Source: Clostridiales bacterium
Lineage (GTDB): Bacteria; Bacillota; Clostridia; Lachnospirales; Lachnospiraceae
DNA length: 64,000 nt
Direction of reading: 5' to 3'
Assembly (NCBI GenBank): GCA_012839295.1
Contig: DUNO01000001.1
Coordinates: 248,001-312,000 of the forward strand
Part shown: piece by piece, positions 36,876 to 45,659 of the stretch
How the letters are laid out: each line of letters opens with the position of its first letter
Position numbering within the stretch: the stretch's first letter is position 1
The notes under the pieces: generated by a model
What the model was told of the DNA's origin: nothing
The model's input: the letters and a program-made list of their open reading frames with translations, nothing else
Database searches by the model: none
Position numbers and translations under genes: made by a program

Positions 36876-37835
36876 ATGTTAAGATATATTTTAAAGAGAA
36901 TTCTATGGATGATACCCATAGTACTTGGTGTGGCAATTATCGTATTTACATTAATGTCTTTTTGTCCTGGTGACCCGGCCACGATCATCCTTGGTTCAAC
37001 TGCAACAGAGAGCGACCTCACGGCGATGCGGGAGGAGCTTGGGCTAAATAAGACATACATAGAGAGATTAGGAACCTTCCTATATGATACCTTTATCAGG
37101 TTTGATTTCGGAGAATCCTGGATAACACGGACAAGTATTAAAGCGGCTATAATAGAACGGTTGCCGAGAACGATGCTCTTGACCATAGCGACCTTGGGCC
37201 TTTCGACTCTCATCGGTATTTCATTAGGGATTATGGCAGCCATTAATCAGGGGAACTGGAAGGATAATTTCTGTATGGCCTTTGCCTTAATAGGTGTCTC
37301 TGTTCCGGATTTTTGGCTGGCGTTGCTTCTGATCCTCCTGTTCTCAGTGAAGTTGGGGTGGCTTCCTGCGATGGGTATCGGTGGACTGCAGTATTATATC
37401 TTGCCGGCAATGGCCGGGTGTATGGGCGGCATAGCTGCCCTGGCCCGGCAGACACGGTCCAGTATGCTGGATGTAATACGTGCAGATTATATTACAACGG
37501 CCAGATCCAAGGGCGTTCCGGAATTCAGGGTTATTACAAGGCATGCGTTAAAGAATGCATTTATCCCGATCATCACTATTATTGGCACACATTTCGGTAA
37601 AATGCTGGGAGGAGCAATGGTTATCGAAACTATTTTTGCGATCCCGGGTATGGGCTCCTATATTGTAACAGCTGTAAATTCCCGGGATTATCCTGTGGTT
37701 CAGGTTGGCGCTGTCTTTTTAGCTATTGTATTTAGCATATGCATGTTAGGTGTGGACTTGATTTATGCGGCAGTAGATCCTAGAATCAGGGCCCAGTATG
37801 GAAAAAAGAGTAGGAAGGTGAAGGTAAATGCTTAA
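36876..37835 (+). CDS. ABC importer permease (DppB/OppB-like)
   Basis: A 319-aa inner-membrane permease with six predicted helices, starting MLRYILKRILWMIPIVLGVA, followed by a large external loop with GDPA and the cytoplasmic EAA-type loop ARSKGVPEFRVITRHALKNA that couples to the ATPases. GGAAGGA precedes the ATG. It overlaps the next permease gene by 8 nt, showing translational coupling. Confidence 0.94.
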   Translation: MLRYILKRILWMIPIVLGVAIIVFTLMSFCPGDPATIILGSTATESDLTAMREELGLNKTYIERLGTFLYDTFIRFDFGESWITRTSIKAAIIERLPRTMLLTIATLGLSTLIGISLGIMAAINQGNWKDNFCMAFALIGVSVPDFWLALLLILLFSVKLGWLPAMGIGGLQYYILPAMAGCMGGIAALARQTRSSMLDVIRADYITTARSKGVPEFRVITRHALKNAFIPIITIIGTHFGKMLGGAMVIETIFAIPGMGSYIVTAVNSRDYPVVQVGAVFLAIVFSICMLGVDLIYAAVDPRIRAQYGKKSRKVKVNA

Positions 37836-38712
37836 TACGATGGCAGGAAAAACACAAATTAAGATAAAAAAGAAGTCTGAATTCATGAGAACCTTAAAGC
37901 AGATGAGCTATAATAAGCTGGCCGTTTTTGGTGCTATTGTGTTTGCAATTGAGTTAATACTTGTTATATTGGCTCCGCTCATTGCACCTTATGGGTATGC
38001 AGAGATGGATATGGCTGCGGCATATCAGCCGCCTTCCTGGGCACATCTGTGCGGAACAGATGATCTGGGAAGGGATATCTTTAGCCGTTTGCTATATGGC
38101 GGACGCTATTCAATCACAATGGGTATTTTCAGTATCGGAATTTCAGTCATGCTGGGTATTATCATCGGCTCTACCGCAGGCTATTTCGGTGGGAAGGTTG
38201 ATAATATTATTATGAGGTTTTTGGATATCATCCAATCTCTTCCGGGCATGCTGCTTACCATCGTAATTTCAGCGGTTCTCGGTTCCGGATATATCAATAC
38301 AATCCTGTCTCTTTCGGTAAATGGTATTCCCGGACAGGCAAGAATGCTGCGTGCGCAGATGATGAGGGTCAGGGGAAGTGAATACATAGAGGCAGCAGAA
38401 TCCATCAATTGCAGCAAATTCAGAATTATTGCGAAGCATCTGATTCCGAATTCATTTTCCCCGCTGATTGTACAAGCAACCATGGGCGTCGCAAATATGA
38501 TTATCATGGCAGCCGGCTTGAGCTTTATCGGTCTTGGAGTCCAGCCTCCTGCTTCCGAATGGGGAGCGATGCTTTCCGGTTCCAGGCAGTTCATCAGATC
38601 CAGTCCACATATGGTATTCTTTCCGGGGCTTGCCATTGCAATCACAATTCTCGCCCTCAACCTGATGGGAGACGGACTGCGTGATGCACTGGATCCGAAA
38701 CTGAAACGCTAA
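37828..38712 (+). CDS. ABC importer permease (DppC/OppC-like)
   Basis: A 294-aa permease with six predicted helices. The N-terminal region carries LAVFGAIVFAIELILVILAP and HLCGTDDLGRDIFSRLLYG, the hallmark DxLGRDxxSR of DppC proteins; the coupling loop is IEAAESINCSKFRIIAKHLI. The start overlaps the previous gene by 8 nt and AAGGTGAAGG lies upstream. It forms the heterodimeric channel with the DppB-like protein. Confidence 0.94.
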   Translation: MLNTMAGKTQIKIKKKSEFMRTLKQMSYNKLAVFGAIVFAIELILVILAPLIAPYGYAEMDMAAAYQPPSWAHLCGTDDLGRDIFSRLLYGGRYSITMGIFSIGISVMLGIIIGSTAGYFGGKVDNIIMRFLDIIQSLPGMLLTIVISAVLGSGYINTILSLSVNGIPGQARMLRAQMMRVRGSEYIEAAESINCSKFRIIAKHLIPNSFSPLIVQATMGVANMIIMAAGLSFIGLGVQPPASEWGAMLSGSRQFIRSSPHMVFFPGLAIAITILALNLMGDGLRDALDPKLKR

Positions 38713-38730
38713 GGAAAGGAGGCAGAGTAT

Positions 38731-39732
38731 ATGTCGGATGAAATAAAAGAAAGCATGCCATTTCTGGAAGTAAAGAATTTAATTGTTGAATACTTTACAA
38801 GTGAACAGACGGTTCATGCGGTCAATGGTGTTTCCTTCAAACTGGAAAAAGGAAAGACATTAGGCCTCGTTGGTGAGACCGGTGCAGGAAAAACATCAAT
38901 TGCAAAAGCCATCCTTCGGATATTGCCCGATGTCGGAGCAAGGATTGCCAAAGGGGAAGTATGGCTGGCAGATGAAAATATCACGCGTATATCGGAAGAG
39001 GAAATGAGAAAAATCCGTGGGAAAAAGATATCTATGATTTTCCAGGATCCTATGACGGCGCTTAATCCGGTTCAACGGGTAGGTGACCAGATTGCCGAGG
39101 TAGTATCCCTGCACAATAGCGGAACAAAGGAGAGCTTCAAGAAAAGGGCAGAAGAAATGCTTGAAATGGTCGGGATACAGAAGGAACGCTATGGGGATTA
39201 CCCACACCAGTTTTCCGGCGGAATGAAGCAGCGGGTGGTGATAGCAATTGCGCTGGCATGTAATCCGGAGCTTCTGTTGGCGGATGAGCCAACAACAGCC
39301 CTTGACGTAACGATACAGGCCCAGGTTCTGAAGTTAATCGATAACCTGAAAGAAAAGCTCAATACATCCATGGTATTAATTACCCATGACATGGGTGTGG
39401 TGGCAACGCATTGTGATGATGTTGCAGTTGTTTATGCGGGAAATATTGTTGAATATGGAAGTAAAGAGCAGGTATTCGATCATCCGGCCCATCCATATAC
39501 CATAGGGCTGTTCGGAGCTATCCCAAATCTGGGCAGGGACGAAGAGTGGTTACATCCCATTGAGGGACTTCCGCCGGATCCGTCGGATTTGCCGGAAGGC
39601 TGTTCCTTCCATCCCCGCTGTAATTATACAACAGAGGAATGTAAGGCTGGAACGATAGACATGTTGGCTACGCCTGATGGGCACCAATGCCGTTGCATCC
39701 ATATGGATAGAGTCTTGAAAGGAGAGGTTTAG
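38731..39732 (+). CDS. ABC importer ATPase (DppD/OppD-like)
   Basis: A 333-aa ATPase: Walker A GETGAGKTS, signature FSGGMKQRV, Walker B LLADEPTTALD, and switch His in ITHDMG. The C-terminal oligopeptide-specific extension contains GCSFHPRCNYTTEEC. GGAGG lies upstream. It pairs with the next gene as the second of two ATPases, as usual in this importer class. Confidence 0.95.
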   Translation: MSDEIKESMPFLEVKNLIVEYFTSEQTVHAVNGVSFKLEKGKTLGLVGETGAGKTSIAKAILRILPDVGARIAKGEVWLADENITRISEEEMRKIRGKKISMIFQDPMTALNPVQRVGDQIAEVVSLHNSGTKESFKKRAEEMLEMVGIQKERYGDYPHQFSGGMKQRVVIAIALACNPELLLADEPTTALDVTIQAQVLKLIDNLKEKLNTSMVLITHDMGVVATHCDDVAVVYAGNIVEYGSKEQVFDHPAHPYTIGLFGAIPNLGRDEEWLHPIEGLPPDPSDLPEGCSFHPRCNYTTEECKAGTIDMLATPDGHQCRCIHMDRVLKGEV

Positions 39733-39733
39733 C

Positions 39734-40684
39734 ATGCGACCAGTAATCGAAGTAAAAAACCTCAAAAAATATTTCCCGGTTGCAAACGGTGTGCTCCATG
39801 CGGTTGATGATGTGTCATTATCCATAGGAAGAGGAAAGACGTTGGGTGTTGTAGGGGAATCAGGCTGTGGAAAATCAACACTGGGCAGAACGATTATTCA
39901 TTTGCAGGAGCATACCTCCGGAGAAATTTTTTTACATGGAGATGATATCTCTAATTTAAAAGGAAAGGAATTGCGGAAAGTCCGCGAGAAAATGCAGATT
40001 ATTTTCCAGGATCCATATTCGTCAATCGATCCCAGGAAAACAGTGGATGCAACGATCCGTGAGCCACTGCAGGTATCAAAAAGGTATAAGAGAAATGAAA
40101 TTGACGATGTAACCACAGAGCTGATGGAGCTGGTAGGCATTGATAACCGCCTGAGAATGTCTTACCCTCATGAGCTTGACGGCGGGCGCAGGCAGCGGGT
40201 AGGAATTGCCAGGGCGCTTGCACTGAATCCTGATTTTGTTGTATGTGATGAGCCGGTATCTGCCCTTGACGTTTCTATCCAGGCACAGGTATTAAACCTA
40301 CTGAAAAAGCTTCAGCAGCAGAGAGGGCTGACTTATATGTTTGTTACCCATAACTTGTCGGTAGTCAAGCATATTTCAGATGATATTTGTGTCATGTATC
40401 TTGGGCAGGTAGTCGAATTATGTCCGTCTAAGGAACTTTTCAAAAATCCTCTGCACCCGTACACCAAAGCATTACTCTCAGCCATTCCCTCCATCGATAT
40501 TCATAATCCGAATAAGCCTGAAATTTTAAAAGGAGAGCTAACATCCCCAATTAACCCAAAGCCGGGATGCCGGTTTGCTTCAAGATGTAACTTTGCAACA
40601 GAAGCCTGTAAACAGCCCCAAAAGCTGCAGGAAATTTCCTCAGGGCATTTTGCCGCATGCTGCAGGGTAAGAGAGATACAGTGA
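39734..40684 (+). CDS. ABC importer ATPase (DppF/OppF-like)
   Basis: A 316-aa ATPase: Walker A GESGCGKST, Walker B VCDEPVSALD and the switch His in VTHNLS. The signature reads LDGGRRQRV in place of the usual LSGGQ, a substitution of the signature serine. The C-terminal extension has GCRFASRCNFATEAC. It starts 1 nt after the previous stop. Last gene of the operon, followed by a terminator. Confidence 0.95.
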   Translation: MRPVIEVKNLKKYFPVANGVLHAVDDVSLSIGRGKTLGVVGESGCGKSTLGRTIIHLQEHTSGEIFLHGDDISNLKGKELRKVREKMQIIFQDPYSSIDPRKTVDATIREPLQVSKRYKRNEIDDVTTELMELVGIDNRLRMSYPHELDGGRRQRVGIARALALNPDFVVCDEPVSALDVSIQAQVLNLLKKLQQQRGLTYMFVTHNLSVVKHISDDICVMYLGQVVELCPSKELFKNPLHPYTKALLSAIPSIDIHNPNKPEILKGELTSPINPKPGCRFASRCNFATEACKQPQKLQEISSGHFAACCRVREIQ

Positions 40685-40771
40685 ATATAAAGAGAAATAC
40701 ATAATGATCATTTTCCCGGTACCACGAAAATGATAAGCTAAAAGAATATAATCCAAAGGCTTAAACCCAAA

Positions 40772-40818
40772 GAAACCTGTTGTTGCACTATAACTAACGC
40801 AACAGCAGGTTTCCTTTT
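40772..40818 (+). terminator. Intrinsic terminator of the sulfatase/ABC operon
   Basis: Arms 40772-40786 and 40799-40813 pair over 15 bp with one G-T pair, followed by CTTTT. The loop includes AACTAACGC, the same 9-mer that borders the structured element at 40877. Confidence 0.7.
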
Positions 40819-40876
40819 CGTAATAAAACTCCTATAAAACAATATAATTCCACCCAACAGAAGGCTCCATACATTA

Positions 40877-41013
40877 AACTAACGCGGAGAATCGGAGGGG
40901 CTCCATATCCATATGGGCGCAGACCGGGCCTCCTGTGGTTGCCTGCACTTGGCAATCACGGGAGGTTAAAGGCAAGCCCAGGTGGATATGGAGCCCCTCC
41001 GATTCTCCTCACA
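40877..41013. ncRNA. Structured intergenic element, copy 2
   Basis: Same length and layout as 18792-18928: perfect 25-bp outer stem (40886-40910 with 40984-41008), invariant core GGGCGCAGACCGGGC, and an inner hairpin with loop TGCACTT (40929-40943 with 40951-40965, two G-U pairs). The outer stem here extends inward with TGGGC/GCCCA. It ends 12 nt before the stop of the minus-strand ATPase gene, again between convergent genes. Confidence 0.7.
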
Positions 41014-41025
41014 ACCTAAATCCCA

Positions 41026-41820
41026 TTAAGCCAAAATCGCCTTATCATTCGTAAATTCCCTACCAGAAACCAGCTCAAACTGGTGCATAAGGTCAGCTAC
41101 CGTAAGCTTTGTCTTTTCCTCACCCTTGATATCCAGGATGACCCTGCCCTCATGCATCATGATGAGGCGGTTGCCATGGGCTATGGCATCCTTCATATTA
41201 TGGGTAACCATAAGGGCTGTCAGGCGGTTGTCTGCAATAATTTGGTCTGTTACACGGAGAACCTTTTCAGCTGTCTTTGGATCCAAGGCAGCAGTATGCT
41301 CATCCAGGAGCAGCAGCTTTGGATGCTGGAGTGTAGCCATAAGCAGGGTAAGGGCCTGGCGCTGTCCGCCGGAGAGAAGCCCCACCTTAGCAGTCATTCG
41401 GTTCTCAAGGCCTAAATCAAGGATTTTCAGCAATTCCCTGAATTTCTCTTTCTCCTTTTTCCTGATATTCCAGCTTAAGGTCCTGCTCTGCCCACGGCGT
41501 GCAGCCAGGGCAAGATTCTCCTGGATCTCCATGGCAGCGGCGGTGCCGGTCATGGGATCCTGGAACACACGGCCCAGATAAGCGGCTCTTTTATGCTCGG
41601 ACAGTCCGGTGATATTCTTATCATCAAGCAGGATGGCACCCTGGTCTACGGACCAGACACCGGCAATAGCATTTAAGGTAGTGGACTTTCCGGCACCGTT
41701 GCCGCCGATGATCGTACAGAAATCACCGTCATCCAAATGGAGGTTGACACCGTTTAAGGCCACTTTTTCATTAATGGTACCGGGGTTGAAGGTTTTGTGG
41801 ACGTCAATAATATTTAGCAT
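41026..41820 (-). CDS. ABC importer ATPase of a TrpXYZ-like system
   Basis: A 264-aa ATPase: Walker A GGNGAGKST, signature LSGGQRQAL, Walker B LLLDEHTAALD and switch His in VTHNMK. Walker B has H where P is usual (DEHTA), which is typical of this small family linked to ABC_sub_bind substrate-binding proteins. It is the last gene of a three-gene minus-strand set, starting 1 nt after the permease stop. The cargo is an amino acid or similar small molecule. Confidence 0.92.
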   Translation of the reverse strand: MLNIIDVHKTFNPGTINEKVALNGVNLHLDDGDFCTIIGGNGAGKSTTLNAIAGVWSVDQGAILLDDKNITGLSEHKRAAYLGRVFQDPMTGTAAAMEIQENLALAARRGQSRTLSWNIRKKEKEKFRELLKILDLGLENRMTAKVGLLSGGQRQALTLLMATLQHPKLLLLDEHTAALDPKTAEKVLRVTDQIIADNRLTALMVTHNMKDAIAHGNRLIMMHEGRVILDIKGEEKTKLTVADLMHQFELVSGREFTNDKAILA

Positions 41821-41821
41821 C

Positions 41822-42793
41822 TTACCTTACCTCCTTATTATTAAGTGCTTTCAGCAATGCGTCAGATGTTTTTGCAGTCCGGGCGAAGGAGCTTCTGCGC
41901 ATGCCCTGAAGATATGGGACGGCGAGGAAGATGGCAACGATAATGGCGGTAAAGAGCTTAAGGTCATTGGAATTTAACTTCAGCCAGAGGACAATACCAA
42001 CTACGATATAATAGATAACACCGCCCAGGACCACGAAGGATAAGCGCAGTGCAAAGTTCATATGCTTTCTCAGCAGGGCATCACCAAATACCTCACCGAT
42101 AATAACGGCTGCCAGGCCGATAACGATGGAACCGCGTCCCATATTGATATCCGCAAAGCCCTGGTACTGGGCCATTAAGCCGCCTGCCAGACTGACAATG
42201 CCATTGGATAAAGCAAGGGCGAGTACCTTTGTAAAATTAATATTAATACCGTTCGCCTTACTCATGGCGGGATTACATCCGGTTGCACGGATGGAGCTGC
42301 CAAGCTCGGTACCAAAAAACCAATATAGAATGATGATTAAAGCAGCAGTGAAAATACATCCGACAAGAATTGACCTTGATATATGCATCAATGAAATCAG
42401 AAGGGCATATTTTTGCACGCTGATGGCCTGGTTTGCCGCCATGCCCATAATATGAAGGTTGACGGAATAAAGGGCAATCTGGGTTAGGATACCCGATAAA
42501 ATAGGGGGGATGCCTAAGGCAGTGTGTAAAAGGCCTGTAACAATACCGGCAGCCATACCGGCAAAAATGGCGATCAATAAGGCGACAGGGACAGGAAAGC
42601 CGGCAATAATTAGCATAACGGTTACCGCGCCTCCCGTAGCAAAGCTGCCATCCACGGTCAGGTCCGCAAAATCCAGCAGACGGAAGGTGACATATACACC
42701 CAGGGCCATGATGCCCCAGATTAATCCCTGGGCAATGCAGCCGGGCAGAGCGTTAAGTAAATTCGAGGGATTAAGGGATAAAATATAACTCAT
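41822..42793 (-). CDS. ABC importer permease of a TrpXYZ-like system
   Basis: A 323-aa membrane protein with about eight to nine hydrophobic helices, related to branched-chain amino-acid/ribose-type permeases: GLIWGIMALGVYVTFRLLDF, LTVDGSFATGGAVTVMLI and GIVSLAGGLMAQYQGFADINMGRGSIV. It lies between the binding protein and ATPase genes. A strong hairpin at 43108-43154 separates it from the binding-protein gene and may lower its level. Confidence 0.92.
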   Translation of the reverse strand: MSYILSLNPSNLLNALPGCIAQGLIWGIMALGVYVTFRLLDFADLTVDGSFATGGAVTVMLIIAGFPVPVALLIAIFAGMAAGIVTGLLHTALGIPPILSGILTQIALYSVNLHIMGMAANQAISVQKYALLISLMHISRSILVGCIFTAALIIILYWFFGTELGSSIRATGCNPAMSKANGININFTKVLALALSNGIVSLAGGLMAQYQGFADINMGRGSIVIGLAAVIIGEVFGDALLRKHMNFALRLSFVVLGGVIYYIVVGIVLWLKLNSNDLKLFTAIIVAIFLAVPYLQGMRRSSFARTAKTSDALLKALNNKEVR

Positions 42794-43107
42794 ACTTTTG
42801 TTCTCCTTCTATTAATGGAACCTGGATTAACTGGAGCTCCATTAATCATAGTGTTCTGTAATCAATAAATATTACCGGAACAAAATGCATTCCGATAATA
42901 AATAACAGAAAAAAGCGAGTTCCTGTTATTTGGATGTACGGTGCAAAAGCAGCGCCTTTTATCAGAAGCTGGAATGCAGCATCCGATAACGTAAATTATA
43001 CCAAGCAAAACGGACGAGCGCAACTGCCTTCATAAATTTAACGTGCAAATTGTTCCCGGGAATCATGGAAATCTGAAGCCAGTAAGAAATTACCTTAAGC
43101 GTAAATT

Positions 43108-43154
43108 AACACTTACAGGTGTGCCGTCATTTCCACGGCACACCTGTAAGTGTT
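43108..43154 (-). terminator. Perfect 20-bp intercistronic hairpin between binding-protein and permease genes
   Basis: Arms 43108-43127 and 43135-43154 are perfectly complementary over 20 bp with a 7-nt loop. In transcript direction it follows the binding-protein gene and precedes the permease gene, with no T-run. It probably protects the upstream mRNA end or attenuates read-through. The rest of 42794-43217 shows nothing recognisable. Confidence 0.65.
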
Positions 43155-43217
43155 ATACAGTTGCAAATTATTTTTGAAGGGCAGGGATCCAATGGATTCC
43201 TGCTGATTGGTACGGAG

Positions 43218-44267
43218 TTATTGTACTTCGATTGCTACATAGTTGTCAGGAACGGTAACGCCTAATTTTGCAGCACGGTCAGCCATATATTTATATGTAG
43301 TATTTGGTGCAAACTGTACCTCCAGCTTGGAAACATCAGCGCCATTTGCAAGTACTTCATATGCCATCTTGCCGGTCTCATATCCAAGATCATAATAGCT
43401 GATGGATAAGGTTGCGATACCACAGCCCCTGCAGATTCCTTCCTCTCCGGCAACGATAGGGATTCCGGCAGGCTCAGCTACATTATTGATAGCCTCGGTA
43501 CAGGAAGCAGCAGTGTTATCCGTCGGAATATAAAGGATATCGCTATTGGAAACTGCGTTCTGGGTTACGGAGGCAACATCGTTAGAGTCAGCAAAGGTAT
43601 ATTCAGTGCAGGTATAGCCCATATCCTTAAGGTAGCCCTGGATTACTGAGGACTGGTATTTGGAGTTTGGCTCTGCGGAGCAGTAGAGGATACCGATGTT
43701 CTTAACATCCGGGAATAATTCCTTAATCATCTCAGCCTGCTTGTCAAGAGGAGCCAGGTCGGAGGTACCGGATACATTGTAGCCCGTTACGCCGGTCCAG
43801 TTGTCGATATCAAGTGCAGTTGCGTAATCCGTAACAGAAGTACCGAGGATCGGAATGGAATTCGTTGCGGAAAAGGCAGCCTGCAGGGCAGGGGTTGCAT
43901 TTGCCATGATCAAATCATAATTGTTGGAAACGAACTGGTTGGCGATAGTAGCGCAGGTTGCAGAATCACCGGAAGCGTTCTGTAAATCAAAGCTAACCTT
44001 GTCACCTAATAATTCTTTTAAGGCATCCTGGAAGCCCTGGGTCGCAGCATCTAAGGCTTCATGCTGTACAAGCTGGATAATTCCTACCGTATAGGCTGCA
44101 TCGGAAGACCCTGCATCCTCCGTAGCAGGAGCGGTTGGCTGGGTGGACGTCTGGTCACCGGATTCGCTGGTTGAATTCGACGGTTCGCCTCCCTTATTCG
44201 TTGTGCCGCAGGCAGAAAGGCTTAGGATCATGCTTAGACATAAAATAAGCGCAAAAATTTTTTTCAT
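43218..44267 (-). CDS. ABC_sub_bind-family substrate-binding lipoprotein (TrpX-like)
   Basis: A 349-aa lipoprotein: MKKIFALILCLSMILSLSAC with acylated C20, an S/T/E-rich linker, then the two-lobed binding domain (VGIIQLVQHEALDAATQGFQ, IGILYCSAEPNS, YIPTDNTAASC). Family members bind aromatic or other amino acids. GAGGAGG upstream fixes ATG 44267. Minus-strand boxes TTGACT (44361-44356) and TATACT (44337-44332), 18 nt apart, form its likely promoter. No T-box or riboswitch was seen in the leader. Confidence 0.93.
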   Translation of the reverse strand: MKKIFALILCLSMILSLSACGTTNKGGEPSNSTSESGDQTSTQPTAPATEDAGSSDAAYTVGIIQLVQHEALDAATQGFQDALKELLGDKVSFDLQNASGDSATCATIANQFVSNNYDLIMANATPALQAAFSATNSIPILGTSVTDYATALDIDNWTGVTGYNVSGTSDLAPLDKQAEMIKELFPDVKNIGILYCSAEPNSKYQSSVIQGYLKDMGYTCTEYTFADSNDVASVTQNAVSNSDILYIPTDNTAASCTEAINNVAEPAGIPIVAGEEGICRGCGIATLSISYYDLGYETGKMAYEVLANGADVSKLEVQFAPNTTYKYMADRAAKLGVTVPDNYVAIEVQ

Positions 44268-44487
44268 TGAAAATATCCTCCTCATAAATAAGTATAATTT
44301 AACGCTTTGCTGTGATGAATTGATTAGGCATAGTATATAACAAAACAACTTAAAAAGTCAATGGTTTAATGCGCTAAAGTTATAAAATTTTAAGAAAAAG
44401 TTAAGGGTATTATATGGTAGAAAGCGGATTTACCATAAAAAAGCTTTACCGAATTGCTAATTCATGGCAAAAAGATGGCAAAAAGAC

Positions 44488-44515
44488 TTGATTTTTTAAA
44501 AATGTATGTTATAAT
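44488..44515 (+). promoter_or_regulatory. Predicted promoter of the SleB-like hydrolase gene
   Basis: TTGATT (44488-44493) and TATAAT (44510-44515) with a 16-nt spacer; the ATG follows at 44636. Confidence 0.55.
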
Positions 44516-44635
44516 TGTTACGTAAATGTTAACCGACTTATTAATCACTTAATAACTTGGCCACCATTATGAAATGCCATTCGACTTTTCTTTGACGAAT
44601 TTTTTCAAATAATAATCCGGCCTAAGGAGAATGAA

Positions 44636-45148
44636 ATGAGATTTAAGAAATTGCTTATATGTATGTTTGTTGCTGTGCTGGCTTTTAATTTTACAAATGC
44701 ATTTGCTTTGGCAGCAGAAGACACAACGGTAGACAGTCAGGAAGATGAAAAGCAGGAATATTCAGAGGCAGACCTAAGATTATTATCAGCTCTGATTCGC
44801 TGTGAAGCACAATCCGAAATTTATAGAGGGAAAATAGCAGTTGGTATTGTAGTCATGAACCGTGTCAAATCCGGTAGCTATCCTGATACTGTGAAGGGAG
44901 TTATCTATCAGAAAAGCCAGTTCAGCCCTGCGAAAACCGGTTCTTTAGAAACAGCATTAGAGGATTATGACAACGGTAAATTTACCTCCGAGGAAGAAAA
45001 GGATTGTATTAAAGCCGCAAAAGCCGCATTAAGCGGAGTTACCAGTATTACCATTGATGATGAAAAGGTTGATTTTAGTAAGTTCCTATACTTCAGCGGA
45101 AGATTAAGCGGCTATAAGCTAAAGCTTGGAAACCACCAGTTCAAATAA
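44636..45148 (+). CDS. SleB/CwlJ-type cell-wall hydrolase, secreted
   Basis: A 170-aa exported protein: signal peptide MRFKKLLICMFVAVLAF with cleavage near AFALAAE, then a Hydrolase_2 domain. LLSALIRCEAQSE contains the catalytic-type glutamate, followed by AVGIVVMNRVKSGSYPDTVKG and the QFSPAKTGSL segment typical of spore cortex-lytic enzymes. It has no SPOR or LysM anchor. It could act in sporulation/germination or in vegetative wall turnover; no spore gene is adjacent. AAGGAG lies upstream. Confidence 0.9.
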   Translation: MRFKKLLICMFVAVLAFNFTNAFALAAEDTTVDSQEDEKQEYSEADLRLLSALIRCEAQSEIYRGKIAVGIVVMNRVKSGSYPDTVKGVIYQKSQFSPAKTGSLETALEDYDNGKFTSEEEKDCIKAAKAALSGVTSITIDDEKVDFSKFLYFSGRLSGYKLKLGNHQFK

Positions 45149-45201
45149 TTAAATGCATACCATTGAAGCTTGCGGATATGGTATCAGAAAGTAATTGACG
45201 G

Positions 45202-45263
45202 ATACGCTCCCTTTATGGTAGACAGTTTAAGAACTGTTTAGCATAAGGGGAGTATATTTTTTA
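45202..45263 (+). terminator. Intrinsic terminator after SleB-like gene
   Basis: ATACGCTCCCTTTATG at 45202 pairs with a nearly complementary arm at 45242-45255 (one bulge), followed by a T-rich tail. Confidence 0.65.
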
Positions 45264-45367
45264 TATTTGGGATGGGGCTTATTAATATAAAAGCCCGGGA
45301 AATACGCAATAGTTTAATGCAATAATACAATAGCAAAAAGAAACTTACACAAAAAACAAGATATATA

Positions 45368-45396
45368 TTGACATATTATAAGGCATAATATATAAT
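45368..45396 (+). promoter_or_regulatory. Consensus promoter with long leader before the PLP enzyme
   Basis: TTGACA (45368-45373) and TATAAT (45391-45396) with a 17-nt spacer match consensus exactly. Transcription would start near 45403 and leave about 255 nt of leader. That leader holds a short hairpin followed by T7 (45427-45450), a CAGTTAA/TTAACTG pair (45507-45535) and short GTACCAG repeats. Confidence 0.7.
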
Positions 45397-45659
45397 TTGA
45401 TTTAATCAGTTAAGGCTTTCAGGAATAAGCTGTGGGAGCTTTGTTTTTTTGGACATAGTAAAGCAAATATAGGCGGGCGGAGCATTTAAGGGGCATATTG
45501 CTTATCAGTTAAATGTTTTTTTAAAGGGTTAACTGGTTGTACCAGCATACCAGAGTACCAGAGTACCAGCAAACGAAAAGATCCGGTAAACCAAAAATCA
45601 GTCAGCAGGAAAGCCAGCAAGTAATCACCAGAATGATTCTGGATTAAAGGAGGATAAAA

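Noticed and set aside
45403-45659. SAM or S-box riboswitch before the PLP enzyme
   Set aside because: The characteristic conserved cores are not visible; only generic hairpins are present.
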